Assembly (NCBI GenBank): GCA_934085975.1
Contig: CAKOHT010000001.1
Coordinates: 185,370-249,369, forward strand
Direction: 5' to 3'
Length of the DNA: 64,000 bases
DNA from: an uncultured Cetobacterium sp.
Lineage (GTDB): Bacteria; Fusobacteriota; Fusobacteriia; Fusobacteriales; Fusobacteriaceae
Shown one piece after another: positions 16,245 to 25,001 of this stretch (positions within the stretch are counted from its first letter, which is position 1; each line of letters starts with the position of its first letter). Position numbers and translations under genes: made by a program. A model generated the notes under the pieces. The model made no database searches. It saw nothing but the letters and a program-made list of their open reading frames with translations, and was not told where the DNA came from.

Positions 16245-17735
16245 CTACTCACTTCTTAACTTTCTATCCAAAGCCTTAGCATTATCTCTAGCACCTTTTC
16301 CTAAAATAGTTGTATCTCTCAATACCTGTTCCCCTCTATCCAATTTTTCAATCTCCGATTTCTTCACAAGATACCCTGTCACTCTAACAACATCGCAAGT
16401 ATCGCTATACAATGAGAAAAATCTCATTTCAGTTTCAAAAGCACCTTTTATTATATCCAAAATTGCTTCCGGATTTGATTTATATGTTTCGTCAAATACA
16501 AATATATCTCCAATTCCACTCGGACAGTAACGATGAAATGGAGCCGATTGAATTATATGTTCAAATATTTCCGGTTCTTCTCCCACAGGAATCCTACATC
16601 CCGGACTTTCATCTTTATCTGTATCTATTCCAACTTGTGAGTGAAGTAAATGAGTTTTTCCAAAAAATTCTCCTGCGTACTTTGTTTTATGATTCATAAT
16701 TATCTTTGACATGGTCTCCACTATTTCAAGTCCCAATCTATTTGCTTTTTCTGAATATCCAAATCTCTCCTGTTTTTCTGTTGCACCTAAAAGATTGTTC
16801 ACACATTCAGCTAATCCAACAAAACCAAACAACCCAGTAAATTTTTCCTTTTCTAAAAGTCCCTCTTTTATTAAGAAATTGCTCTCATAAAATCCACTTT
16901 CCTCTATAATAAATCTAGATCTTTCATCTATGTATTCCAATATCTCTTTTGATGTTTCAGGTAAAACTCTTGTCAAAAAATCACCTTCTGAATTAGCCAA
17001 TTTTGACAGAGCCCCCAACCTCACTCTCACTAAAGTATTTGCTCCTCCACCAACTTTTAAACCGTTATAACAACTAACTATTCCATACTCTCCCTTAAAA
17101 TCTGCTCTAAAAATTTTATCATTAGCAAAACTTGGCTTAGCTGTTATCAGTGCTGTTTTAATTGCCTCTATCGCTATTTTATCTGTTGTTTCTTCACTGT
17201 ATTTTATTGTTAAATTCGGCGTTGGTAACTCCAGTTCCCTCATAGCTTTTAATATTAAAATTCCAGCTTTTGTTTCTTTTGGTCCTATATTAGCATGACA
17301 AAACGAATCTGTTATTGTTGAATCTATGTGTTTTAAAAATAATTTTATTGCTAAATATGCTTCATCCTCATTCTCAATAAAAGGTTCCAATAAATAGTCG
17401 ATATTTCCTAAATAAACAGGCATAGTTGTTATTGATGGAACGTGCTTATAAAGAATTAATAAACTATGAGTAGCTTCCCATATATTCGTTGGTTTATCCA
17501 AGTTTAAAAATTTACTTCCTTGCTCCATAAATATATCGTAGTTCGGAACTATATATCTTGGTCTATAAGGAGCATTTCCCTCAAATAAATCACATATAAT
17601 TCCATCATCCATATATTTTTTTAAGGCTTCACTTTTATTTAAAACCTCTATACTACCTTCTGCCAATCTTGCTAGGGTTACAACTTTTTGTTCAAAAGTT
17701 ATCTTTTGACTCTTTATTGTTTCTAATACCATCAT
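16245..17735 (-). CDS. yjjI: YjjI-family glycyl radical enzyme (DUF3029)
   Basis: A 496-residue glycyl radical enzyme of the compact YjjI/DUF3029 type. The C-terminal glycyl motif is RVTGYLV with the radical Gly at about 454. The family is much shorter than pyruvate formate-lyase and its substrate is not established to my knowledge. A possible thiyl-radical Cys lies in the segment FTGLFGFVGLAECVNNLLG. The gene begins ATGATG after AAAGGGAG, so either Met could start it. It is followed immediately by its activase yjjW and preceded by its own strong promoter. Confidence 0.85.
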   Translation of the reverse strand: MMVLETIKSQKITFEQKVVTLARLAEGSIEVLNKSEALKKYMDDGIICDLFEGNAPYRPRYIVPNYDIFMEQGSKFLNLDKPTNIWEATHSLLILYKHVPSITTMPVYLGNIDYLLEPFIENEDEAYLAIKLFLKHIDSTITDSFCHANIGPKETKAGILILKAMRELELPTPNLTIKYSEETTDKIAIEAIKTALITAKPSFANDKIFRADFKGEYGIVSCYNGLKVGGGANTLVRVRLGALSKLANSEGDFLTRVLPETSKEILEYIDERSRFIIEESGFYESNFLIKEGLLEKEKFTGLFGFVGLAECVNNLLGATEKQERFGYSEKANRLGLEIVETMSKIIMNHKTKYAGEFFGKTHLLHSQVGIDTDKDESPGCRIPVGEEPEIFEHIIQSAPFHRYCPSGIGDIFVFDETYKSNPEAILDIIKGAFETEMRFFSLYSDTCDVVRVTGYLVKKSEIEKLDRGEQVLRDTTILGKGARDNAKALDRKLRSE

Positions 17736-17768
17736 TTTCTCCCTTTAAATTAAATATAAATTTCACAT

Positions 17769-17798
17769 ATTATATTCGATTTTTATAGCTTTTGTCAA
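17769..17798 (-). promoter_or_regulatory. Promoter of yjjI-yjjW
   Basis: On the minus strand a perfect TTGACA (17798-17793), 18-base spacer and perfect TATAAT (17774-17769). The -35 element overlaps the stop codon of the sigma-factor gene upstream. Confidence 0.8.
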
Positions 17799-18388
17799 TT
17801 TTTATTATACCTTTCTAAAAAAATAATAACTTTCTTTTTTATTCTTTGAATAGAATTGTCTATTGCTTTTGGTTCTTTTTCTAATTTTTGAGCTATTTCT
17901 AAATATCCATATCCTTTTGCCATAAATATAAATACATCTTTTTCCAATCCACTTAAATTTTCATTTAAAAATTTTTTTAAAAGCTTCATAAGTTCTTTTC
18001 CAATGACAATCTGCTCTGGAGTGTAATATTTTAATGAGGGTCTCCTATATTTTATAAGGTCTTCTAACTCAGAATACCCCTCTCCTTGCATTGCATTATT
18101 CAAATTTTTGTTCTTTTCAGAATTATAATTTTTTACTGCTGTTATAATTTGTCGTTTTATACAAAGGGATGCAAAAGTACTAAAACACACACTCCTACTT
18201 TCATCAAAAGACTTTATAGCCTTCATTAATCCAATCATTCCCTCTTGAACCAAGTCTTCTCTTTCTGCTCCTTTTAAAAATAGGGTTTTATTTCTTACAT
18301 ATATAAGATTTTTATACTCCGTTACTATCTTTTCTATTGAATCCACATCCCCCTGTTTAGCCAATAAAATATCTTCCCTGTTAATCAT
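17795..18388 (-). CDS. Sigma-70 family RNA polymerase sigma factor, SigH-like
   Basis: A 197-residue alternative sigma factor. Region 2 is clear: EDLVQEGMIGLMKAIKSFD (core binding, about 45-63) and the -10 recognition helix STFASLCIKRQIITAVK. A shortened linker is followed by a region 4 helix-turn-helix (GYGYLEIAQKLEKEPKAIDNS), whose start SGLEKDVFIFMAKG replaces the usual LSxREREV. The arrangement resembles Bacillus SigH and the SigH-like factors of Fusobacteria. ATG follows AAAGGGGG closely. No anti-sigma gene is adjacent. The genes it controls are unknown. Confidence 0.85.
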   Translation of the reverse strand: MINREDILLAKQGDVDSIEKIVTEYKNLIYVRNKTLFLKGAEREDLVQEGMIGLMKAIKSFDESRSVCFSTFASLCIKRQIITAVKNYNSEKNKNLNNAMQGEGYSELEDLIKYRRPSLKYYTPEQIVIGKELMKLLKKFLNENLSGLEKDVFIFMAKGYGYLEIAQKLEKEPKAIDNSIQRIKKKVIIFLERYNKN

Positions 18389-18605
18389 AGTACCCCCTTT
18401 GTCCTAAAAATTAAACAACATTTTCCCACTGAATAGATAACAACTATAACGCTCTCTTTCATACCTTATATACCTCTAATTTCATAAAAAATCAATTTTT
18501 TATTTTTACTTATTGACCTTTATTTTTTATTTGTTTTGAGGTACAATTGTACTAATGGGATATTCTTATTTATTTCAGAGCACTTTATTTTTTAAGGAGG
18601 GGTCA

Positions 18606-20270
18606 ATGAATACAGATATACAAATTGCACAAGAAGCAAAATTATTAAAAATTTCTGAAATAGCTTCTAAGCTAAATATTAGTGAGGATTATTATGATAC
18701 TTATGGAAAATACAAGGCTAAACTAAATCTTTCTTTATTGGATAAACTTGCCAATAAGGAGGATGGAAAACTGGTTCTTGTTACTGCTATTACACCCACG
18801 CCCGCAGGAGAGGGAAAGTCTACTGTAACTGTTGGTTTGACACAAGCTTTAAATAAAATAGGTATCTCTTCTGTTGCTGCCCTTAGAGAACCATCTTTGG
18901 GTCCTGTCTTTGGAATGAAAGGAGGAGCTACCGGAGGAGGTTATTCTCAAGTTATACCAATGGAGGATATCAATTTACACTTTACAGGAGATTTCCATGC
19001 AGTTGGAGTAGCTCACAATCTTGTTTCTGCATGTATCGATAATCACATCACTCAAGGAAATTCATTAGGTATTGACAACACTAAGATTACTTGGAAAAGA
19101 GTAGTCGATATGAACGATAGAAACCTTAGAAATATCGTCATTGGACTTGGTGGAAAGGCCAATGGGGATCCTAGGCAAGATTCCTTTCAAATAACCGTTG
19201 CTTCTGAAATTATGGCAACACTTTGTCTTTCAAATTCTTTAAAAGAACTAAAAGAAAATATTGGAAAAATTGTTTTTGGTTATAGCTATAATGATAGACC
19301 TCTTACTATAAACGATTTAAAAATTTCTGGGGCTGTAACAGCTCTTTTAAAAGAAGCTATAAAACCAAATTTAGTACAAACTTTAGAAAATACTCCAGTT
19401 ATAATTCATGGAGGCCCATTTGCTAATATTGCTCATGGATGTAACTCACTACTAGCTACAAAATTAGCTCTAAAACTTTCAGATGTTGTTGTTACAGAAG
19501 CAGGTTTCGCCGCTGACTTAGGTGCTGAAAAGTTCTTAGATATCAAATGTAGGAAAGGAGGGTTAAATCCTAACTGTGTTGTTATTGTTGCCACTGTCAG
19601 AGCTCTGAAACATCACGGTGGAGCTAAAGTTCTTAATGAAGAAAATTTAGAGGCTTTAAAGTTAGGTCTTGCTAACTTAGATAAGCATATTGAAAACATG
19701 AAAAAATTTAATCTCCCAGTTGTTGTAGCCATCAACAAATTTGTTACTGATACTGATGCTGAAATCAATTTGATTAAATCTCACTGTGAAACCTTAGATG
19801 CACCTGTTGCTCTATGCGAAGTTTGGGCTAAAGGTGGTGAAGGTGGTGAAGAACTTGCTAAATTAGTTATTAAGAAGTTAGAAGAAAATAATTCTAAATA
19901 TGAGCCATTATATGATCTAGATATGCCTATAAAAGATAAAATTACAAAAATATGTAAAGAGATTTATGGTGCTGATGGAGTTACATTCTCTGGAGCTGCC
20001 ATTAAAACTATAAAACAATTAGAAGAGCTTGGATATGGAAACCTTCCAATCTGTATGTCAAAAACTCAAAAGTCAATCTCTGATAAGGCCACTCTTCTTG
20101 GAAGACCTACTGGTTTTACAGTTGAAATAGACACTATAAAATTAGCTGCCGGTGCTGGTTTCATAATCGCCATGGCAGGCGGAATTATTGATATGCCTGG
20201 TTTACCAAAAATACCTGCTGCCGAACTTATTGATATTGATGAACACGGTGTTATTTCAGGGTTATTTTAA
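18606..20270 (+). CDS. fhs: Formate-tetrahydrofolate ligase
   Basis: It makes 10-formyl-THF from formate, THF and ATP, linking formate to one-carbon metabolism. The phosphate-binding loop [11 protein letters not shown] lies at about 65-75, and long conserved blocks ([46 protein letters not shown]) are intact. The chosen start ATG 18606 has AAGGAGGGG upstream; the reading frame is open further upstream but without a site. The product has 555 residues, as expected. It is monocistronic with a terminator; it probably assimilates formate released by glycyl-radical chemistry. Confidence 0.97.
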   Translation: MNTDIQIAQEAKLLKISEIASKLNISEDYYDTYGKYKAKLNLSLLDKLANKEDGKLVLVTAITPTPAGEGKSTVTVGLTQALNKIGISSVAALREPSLGPVFGMKGGATGGGYSQVIPMEDINLHFTGDFHAVGVAHNLVSACIDNHITQGNSLGIDNTKITWKRVVDMNDRNLRNIVIGLGGKANGDPRQDSFQITVASEIMATLCLSNSLKELKENIGKIVFGYSYNDRPLTINDLKISGAVTALLKEAIKPNLVQTLENTPVIIHGGPFANIAHGCNSLLATKLALKLSDVVVTEAGFAADLGAEKFLDIKCRKGGLNPNCVVIVATVRALKHHGGAKVLNEENLEALKLGLANLDKHIENMKKFNLPVVVAINKFVTDTDAEINLIKSHCETLDAPVALCEVWAKGGEGGEELAKLVIKKLEENNSKYEPLYDLDMPIKDKITKICKEIYGADGVTFSGAAIKTIKQLEELGYGNLPICMSKTQKSISDKATLLGRPTGFTVEIDTIKLAAGAGFIIAMAGGIIDMPGLPKIPAAELIDIDEHGVISGLF

Positions 20271-20279
20271 AAATAATTT

Positions 20280-20316
20280 CCCTTACTTAGTTTTAATAAG
20301 TAAGGGTTTTTTATTT
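20280..20316 (+). terminator. fhs: Terminator of fhs
   Basis: A 10-bp perfect stem (CCCTTACTTA with TAAGTAAGGG), 7-base loop, followed by TTTTTTATTTT. Confidence 0.88.
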
Positions 20317-20370
20317 TCAGAAAATATAGTATAATAGATTATAAAATTCTACTACATATGAGGAGAAAAT

Positions 20371-21354
20371 ATGAAAATCGGTAAACTTACTATTTCAGAC
20401 TTAAAAGATTTAGTTTTTAATAATATCAAAAATAATAGTGATCGAATACTCTCCTTTGGAGAAATTGGTAGCGATTGTGCTGCTATTGAAGTTGGAGATG
20501 AGATTGTTTATTTGTCAACTGATCCAATCACAGGATCAAATAGTGATTTGGGTAAGTTAGCTGTCAATATTAATTGCAATGACATTGCCACAGAAGGAGT
20601 TCCACCTGTTGGAATTATGCTTACTATTTTAGCTCCACCTGAAACAAAAAAAGAAGAAATTGCTAAAATTATGAAAGAGGCGCAACAAGAAGCTGAAAAA
20701 TTAGGTGTCTCTATAATCGGAGGACATACTGAAATAACTGCTGCGGTCAATAAAATAATAATATCTGCTACTTCAATTGGCATTGGAAAAAAGGATAATT
20801 TCAAAAAAAGAGAGCATATTATAGCTGGAGATAGGTTAATTATAACTAAAGGGGTTGGAATTGAAGGAACTGGTATAATAGCTTTTGAAAAAGAAGATGA
20901 GCTCTATGACATCTTTTCTAAAAAAATTGTGGATGAGGCTAAATCTCTTTTGGATTCAACTAGCGTTGTAAAAGATGGTCTTATTGCCAATACATTTTCA
21001 AAAGGGATGCACGATATTACTGAAGGAGGTCTTTTAGGAGCACTTTGGGAGTCTAGTTGCTTTTACAACTTAGGTGTTGAAATCTCATATGAAAAAATAT
21101 TTATTCCTCAATGTACAAAAGAAATCTGTAATCATTTTAAAATTGATCCATTAAAACTTATATCAAGTGGAACTATGCTTATAGTAGTTGATAAAAATAA
21201 TGCTACTTCTTTAATTGAGAAATTGAATGAAAATAATATTCCGGCTTTCGATATCGGAAAATTTACCGCTTCTAAGGAAAAAATTCTTGTAAAAAATGGT
21301 AAGAGATTGGAAATTATGCCTCCTCAAAGTGATGAGTTATATAAAGTTATATAG
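20371..21354 (+). CDS. AIR synthase-related protein (HypE/ThiL-like fold)
   Basis: A 327-residue protein of the PurM/SelD/HypE/ThiL superfamily, which uses ATP to activate an acyl or amide oxygen. It shows the family features: an N-terminal Asp-rich ATP site (SDCAAIE, TDPITGS), NCNDIATEGVPPVGIML, and a central GGHTEIT. The C-terminal domain starts near MHDITEGGLLGAL. It is closest in style to HypE-like AIR synthase-related proteins of Clostridia and Fusobacteria, but no hydrogenase maturation gene is nearby and there is no HypE-type C-terminal cysteine (the end is SDELYKVI). Substrate unknown. It overlaps the rsmB translation region tightly and heads a run of RNA-modification genes. Confidence 0.75.
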   Translation: MKIGKLTISDLKDLVFNNIKNNSDRILSFGEIGSDCAAIEVGDEIVYLSTDPITGSNSDLGKLAVNINCNDIATEGVPPVGIMLTILAPPETKKEEIAKIMKEAQQEAEKLGVSIIGGHTEITAAVNKIIISATSIGIGKKDNFKKREHIIAGDRLIITKGVGIEGTGIIAFEKEDELYDIFSKKIVDEAKSLLDSTSVVKDGLIANTFSKGMHDITEGGLLGALWESSCFYNLGVEISYEKIFIPQCTKEICNHFKIDPLKLISSGTMLIVVDKNNATSLIEKLNENNIPAFDIGKFTASKEKILVKNGKRLEIMPPQSDELYKVI

Positions 21355-21369
21355 TTGGGAGATGTTATA

Positions 21370-22671
21370 TTGAATATAAAACAAAGAATTATCAGTTTAT
21401 TAAGCGAATTTGAAAAAGGAAAATACTCCAATATTCTTTTAAATGAATATTTTTCAAAAAATAATTTAAGTAAAGGAGAACGTGGTTTTATAACTGAAGT
21501 TTTCTATGGGGTCATTAGAAATGATATTTATTTAAATTACCAATTAGAAAAAAGAACCAAAGATATTAAAAAAAATTGGATTAAAAATTTATTAAAAATC
21601 TCTATCTACCAAGCCACTTTTATGAATAGTGATGATAAAGGTATTGCATGGGAGGCAACTGAATTAACTAAAAATAAATTCGGGATACCTGTTAGTAAAT
21701 TTGTTAATGGAGTTATCAGAAGTTACCTAAGAGATAAAGAAGATGAAATAATTAAACTAAAGGATGAGGATAAACTTGACGTTTTATACTCTTATCCTAG
21801 ATGGTTTTACGAAAAAATAAAAAAAGAATATGGAGATTCCACTGAACAAGTTTTAATATCTCTGAAAAAAATTCCATACATGAGTGTAAGAGTAAATACT
21901 TTAAAGTACTCTGAAAAAGAATTTGAAACTCTTTTAAAAAATTTAAAAATTGAGATTATTAAAAAAGTTGATACTGTCTACTATATCGATTCAGGAGTTG
22001 TCTTATATACACAGGAATTTAAAGATGGAAAAATTATTGCCCAAGATGCTTCCTCATACTTAGCTGCAAAAATTTTAAATCCTCTACCCGAAGAAAAAGT
22101 TGTAGATACATGTAGTGCTCCTGGAAGTAAAACAGCAGTTTTAGGCGAGCTTATGAATAATACAGGTGAAATCTTCGCTCTCGATATACATCAACACAAA
22201 ATGAAAATAATCGAAGAAAATTTATATAAATTAGGACTTACTAATGTAAAATCTATCAAATTAGATGCTCGTAAACTTAAAGAGCAAGGACAAAAATTTG
22301 ATAAGATCCTTGTTGATGCTCCATGTAGTGGATATGGTGTTCTTAGAAAAAAACCTGAAGCGCTATATAATAAAAATATGAATAACGTTCACGATTTGTC
22401 TACACTACAGTACGAAATCCTTGATTCTGCAGCTTTCTCATTAAAAGTTGGGGGCGAACTTGTATATAGTACGTGCACTATATTTTCAGAAGAAAACACC
22501 GATAATATTATTAAGTTTTTAAATAACCACAAAAATTTCTCTGTTGTAAAATTTACCCTTCCTCAAAATGTAAATGGACATTTTGATTCAATTGGAGGTT
22601 TTTTAATTGATTACACTGAGGAAATTTTAGATAATTTTTATATTATTAAACTAAGAAAGGATTTTGAATAA
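21370..22671 (+). CDS. rsmB: 16S rRNA (cytosine-967-C5) methyltransferase
   Basis: It methylates a cytosine in 16S rRNA using SAM. An N-terminal NusB-like RNA-binding domain (about 1-135) precedes the Rossmann methyltransferase. The SAM site DTCSAPGSKTA, the catalytic DAPCSGYG and the second cysteine in STCT are all present. The length of about 433 residues fits. I take TTG at 21370 as start: GGGAG lies eight bases upstream, whereas the TTG at 21355 overlaps that site. It follows the AIR synthase-like gene and its stop overlaps trmR by one base (TAATG). Confidence 0.93.
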   Translation: MNIKQRIISLLSEFEKGKYSNILLNEYFSKNNLSKGERGFITEVFYGVIRNDIYLNYQLEKRTKDIKKNWIKNLLKISIYQATFMNSDDKGIAWEATELTKNKFGIPVSKFVNGVIRSYLRDKEDEIIKLKDEDKLDVLYSYPRWFYEKIKKEYGDSTEQVLISLKKIPYMSVRVNTLKYSEKEFETLLKNLKIEIIKKVDTVYYIDSGVVLYTQEFKDGKIIAQDASSYLAAKILNPLPEEKVVDTCSAPGSKTAVLGELMNNTGEIFALDIHQHKMKIIEENLYKLGLTNVKSIKLDARKLKEQGQKFDKILVDAPCSGYGVLRKKPEALYNKNMNNVHDLSTLQYEILDSAAFSLKVGGELVYSTCTIFSEENTDNIIKFLNNHKNFSVVKFTLPQNVNGHFDSIGGFLIDYTEEILDNFYIIKLRKDFE

Positions 22672-23306
22672 TGTTAGATGAATTAAAAGAAGCCAATGAA
22701 TATGTCGTTAGCAAAATAGAGGAAAAGGATTCTTTAATCTTAGAAATGGAAGCCTTTGCAATCGAAAATAATGTACCTATTGTTACAAAAGAGGTCGCTA
22801 AATATCTTGAATTTTTAATCTCTAGCCACAATTTCAAAAATATACTTGAAATTGGTACTGCTATTGGGTACTCTGGAACAATTATGGGAAGAGTTGCTAA
22901 AAAAAATGGCGGTAAATTAACAACTATTGAAATTGATGAAACTAGATATAGTCAAGCTCTTGAAAATTTTAAAAAAGGAGATCTTTTAGATTCAATTAAT
23001 CTAATTTTAGGAGATGGTGTTGAGGAAATAAAAAAACTTAATGAAAAATTTGATTTTATTTTTATAGATGCTTCCAAGGGACACTATATGGAATTTTTCA
23101 CTGATTCTTTTGAAAGACTTACTGACAATGGAATCATTTTTATCGATAATATTATGTTTAGAGGTTATCTCTATAAAGAATATCCAAAACGATTTAAAAC
23201 AATAGTAAAAAGACTTGACGAGTTCATAACTTATCTCTCTAAGCATCACGATTTTGTTTTACTCCCATTCGGTGATGGAATTGGTCTCATCCGTAACAAA
23301 ATATAG
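22671..23306 (+). CDS. trmR: tRNA 5-hydroxyuridine methyltransferase TrmR-like (O-methyltransferase family 3)
   Basis: A class I SAM O-methyltransferase of 211 residues related to Bacillus TrmR (YrrM), which makes mo5U in tRNA wobble positions. The SAM-binding motif ILEIGTAIGYSG lies at about 59-70, the acidic strand is TTIEIDE, and the metal and catalytic region is FIFIDASKGHYMEFF followed by FIDNIMFRG. This pattern is typical of the catechol/caffeoyl-CoA type family that includes TrmR. The start overlaps the rsmB stop by one base, which supports an RNA-modification role. A small-molecule methyltransferase is the main alternative. Confidence 0.8.
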   Translation: MLDELKEANEYVVSKIEEKDSLILEMEAFAIENNVPIVTKEVAKYLEFLISSHNFKNILEIGTAIGYSGTIMGRVAKKNGGKLTTIEIDETRYSQALENFKKGDLLDSINLILGDGVEEIKKLNEKFDFIFIDASKGHYMEFFTDSFERLTDNGIIFIDNIMFRGYLYKEYPKRFKTIVKRLDEFITYLSKHHDFVLLPFGDGIGLIRNKI

Positions 23307-23384
23307 AAATAGAAAATATTTTCATAGAAAAAAACACTAGAATAATGTATAATTATGAAAAAGAATATGTTGGAGGTATTTTTA

Positions 23385-24011
23385 ATGAAAATTAAAGCCT
23401 TTCCTTTGGGGAGCTATATGACAAACTGTTATTTAGTTTGGAATGACAGTAATGAAGCTTCTCTTTTTGATTGCAGTGATTCTAGATTAGAAAGTGTCGT
23501 ATCTTTTATCAAAAATCACAATCTAACTTTAAAAAATGTTATTCTTACTCATGGTCATGGTGACCATATAGGTGGAATAAATGAAATAAAGCGTCTTTTT
23601 CCCAATGTACACATCTATATTGGAAAAGAAGAGGAAGAATTTTTAAGTGATCCATCCTTGAATTTATCTTATGCTATTCAAGGATATGATTTTTCATATA
23701 CAGGTGATTTTACTCCTATAAAAGAGGGAGATTCTATTTTTGGTTTTGAAGTTATTGATACTCCAGGTCACACAGTTGGTTCGAAATGTTTTTACAACAA
23801 AGAGTCCAATTTTATGATTTCTGGCGACACACTATTTAGGAGAAGTTATGGTCGATATGACTTGCCTACGGGTAATTTAACACAATTACAAAAAAGTTTA
23901 AAAAAGATTTGTGAAAATTATCCGGAAAATACAATAGTATATAGTGCCCATACTGAACCTACTATTTTAGGTGAAGAGAAGGGAGTATTAAAATCTCAAG
24001 GAATGTTTTAG
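23385..24011 (+). CDS. MBL-fold metallo-hydrolase (glyoxalase II-like)
   Basis: A 209-residue binuclear zinc hydrolase. The metal motif THGHGDH gives His56, His58, Asp60, His61; further ligands are in DTPGHTVGS and ISGDTLF, and YSAHTEPT closes the site. The short form without a C-terminal domain is common in anaerobes and may cleave thioesters; substrate unknown. The start at 23385 follows GGAGG by eight bases; the longer frame from 23355 lacks a site. It lies ten bases ahead of a thioredoxin-reductase-like gene, so the two are co-transcribed, suggesting a thiol-related task. Confidence 0.87.
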   Translation: MKIKAFPLGSYMTNCYLVWNDSNEASLFDCSDSRLESVVSFIKNHNLTLKNVILTHGHGDHIGGINEIKRLFPNVHIYIGKEEEEFLSDPSLNLSYAIQGYDFSYTGDFTPIKEGDSIFGFEVIDTPGHTVGSKCFYNKESNFMISGDTLFRRSYGRYDLPTGNLTQLQKSLKKICENYPENTIVYSAHTEPTILGEEKGVLKSQGMF

Positions 24012-24021
24012 GAGGATTAAT

Positions 24022-24966
24022 ATGGAAAACAAAGTTTACGATGTTGTTATTATTGGTGCTGGTCCAGCTGGTTTAACTGCTGCTCTTTATGCCGGAAGAT
24101 CTAATCTTTCAGTTTTAGTTATTGAAAAACCAAATACTGGAAGTCTTCTTATGGCTCATAAAATTGAAAATTATCCAGGTATCTTAGGATCACCCACTGG
24201 AAAAGATATCTACACTTTAATGAAAGAACAAACACTTAAATATAATGTTGAATTTGTTAGTGCTACATTTTCAGCATTTGATTTATTTGGAGAATACAAA
24301 GTTGTTAAAACAGATGTTGAAAACTTCTCAGGAAAAGCTGTTATTATCGCAAGTGGATGGGCTAAGAATGGATCTAAAAAACTTCCAGGTGAAGAGAAAT
24401 ATTTAGGGAAAGGTGTTTCCTATTGTGCAACTTGTGACGGAGCTTTTACAAAAAATATGACTGTCTCTCTTTTTGGAAAGGCTAAAGAGATTGCTGAAGA
24501 AGCACTATTTTTAACAAAATATTCAAAAGAGATTCTTATGTTTATGACAGATAGTTGTGATGACAATTGTGATAAAGCTCTTATGGAGACATTAAAAGCT
24601 AATGAAAAAATTAAAATGTATTACTCAACTGAACTAATTGAGATTAAGGGAGACGAGTTTGTTGAAGAGGTTATTGTCAAAGTCAATGGCACTGATACAA
24701 CTTATCCAACTCAATTTGCTTTTCTATATTTAGGAACAAGATCACTTAAAGAACTTTATGGTGAAGTTGCGACTTTAGATGAACAGGGATACATTGTTAC
24801 TAATGAATCTATGCACACATCTATTGAAGGTATATATGCTGCAGGAGATGTCAGATCTAAAAATATTAGACAAGTTACCACTGCCACTGCTGATGGTACG
24901 ATTGCAGCCTTAGAATCAATTAAATATGTTTTAAAGAAACAGAATTTAAAAGCACAATATAGTTAA
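24022..24966 (+). CDS. Thioredoxin reductase-like flavoprotein lacking NADPH motifs
   Basis: A 314-residue FAD protein of the TrxB family. The FAD-binding motif GAGPAGLTAALYAGR (about 12-26) and the C-terminal YAAGDVR motif are intact, as is the redox disulfide C135-A-T-C138. In the second domain the NADPH signature GGGDSA is replaced by FGKAKE (151-156) and the HRR phosphate-binding motif by MTDSCDD. This resembles ferredoxin-dependent thioredoxin reductases of Clostridia (FFTR) that no longer use pyridine nucleotides. It could reduce thioredoxin with electrons from ferredoxin. No thioredoxin gene is adjacent. Naming it trxB would hide the difference. It is preceded by AGGAGG and followed by a bidirectional terminator. 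Confidence 0.82.
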   Translation: MENKVYDVVIIGAGPAGLTAALYAGRSNLSVLVIEKPNTGSLLMAHKIENYPGILGSPTGKDIYTLMKEQTLKYNVEFVSATFSAFDLFGEYKVVKTDVENFSGKAVIIASGWAKNGSKKLPGEEKYLGKGVSYCATCDGAFTKNMTVSLFGKAKEIAEEALFLTKYSKEILMFMTDSCDDNCDKALMETLKANEKIKMYYSTELIEIKGDEFVEEVIVKVNGTDTTYPTQFAFLYLGTRSLKELYGEVATLDEQGYIVTNESMHTSIEGIYAAGDVRSKNIRQVTTATADGTIAALESIKYVLKKQNLKAQYS

Positions 24967-25001
24967 AAAGAGGTCAGAGTTTAGGCTCTGACTTCTTTTT
25001 T
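24966..25001. terminator. Bidirectional terminator between the flavoprotein and glnN
   Basis: A 10-bp stem with one G-T pair (GAGGTCAGAG with CTCTGACTTC) and a 6-base loop. T-runs flank it on both sides, serving both converging genes. Confidence 0.85.

Noticed and set aside
18513-18547. TTGACC and TACAAT before fhs as a promoter
   Set aside because: The spacing is 23 bases, outside the normal range for sigma-70-type promoters.
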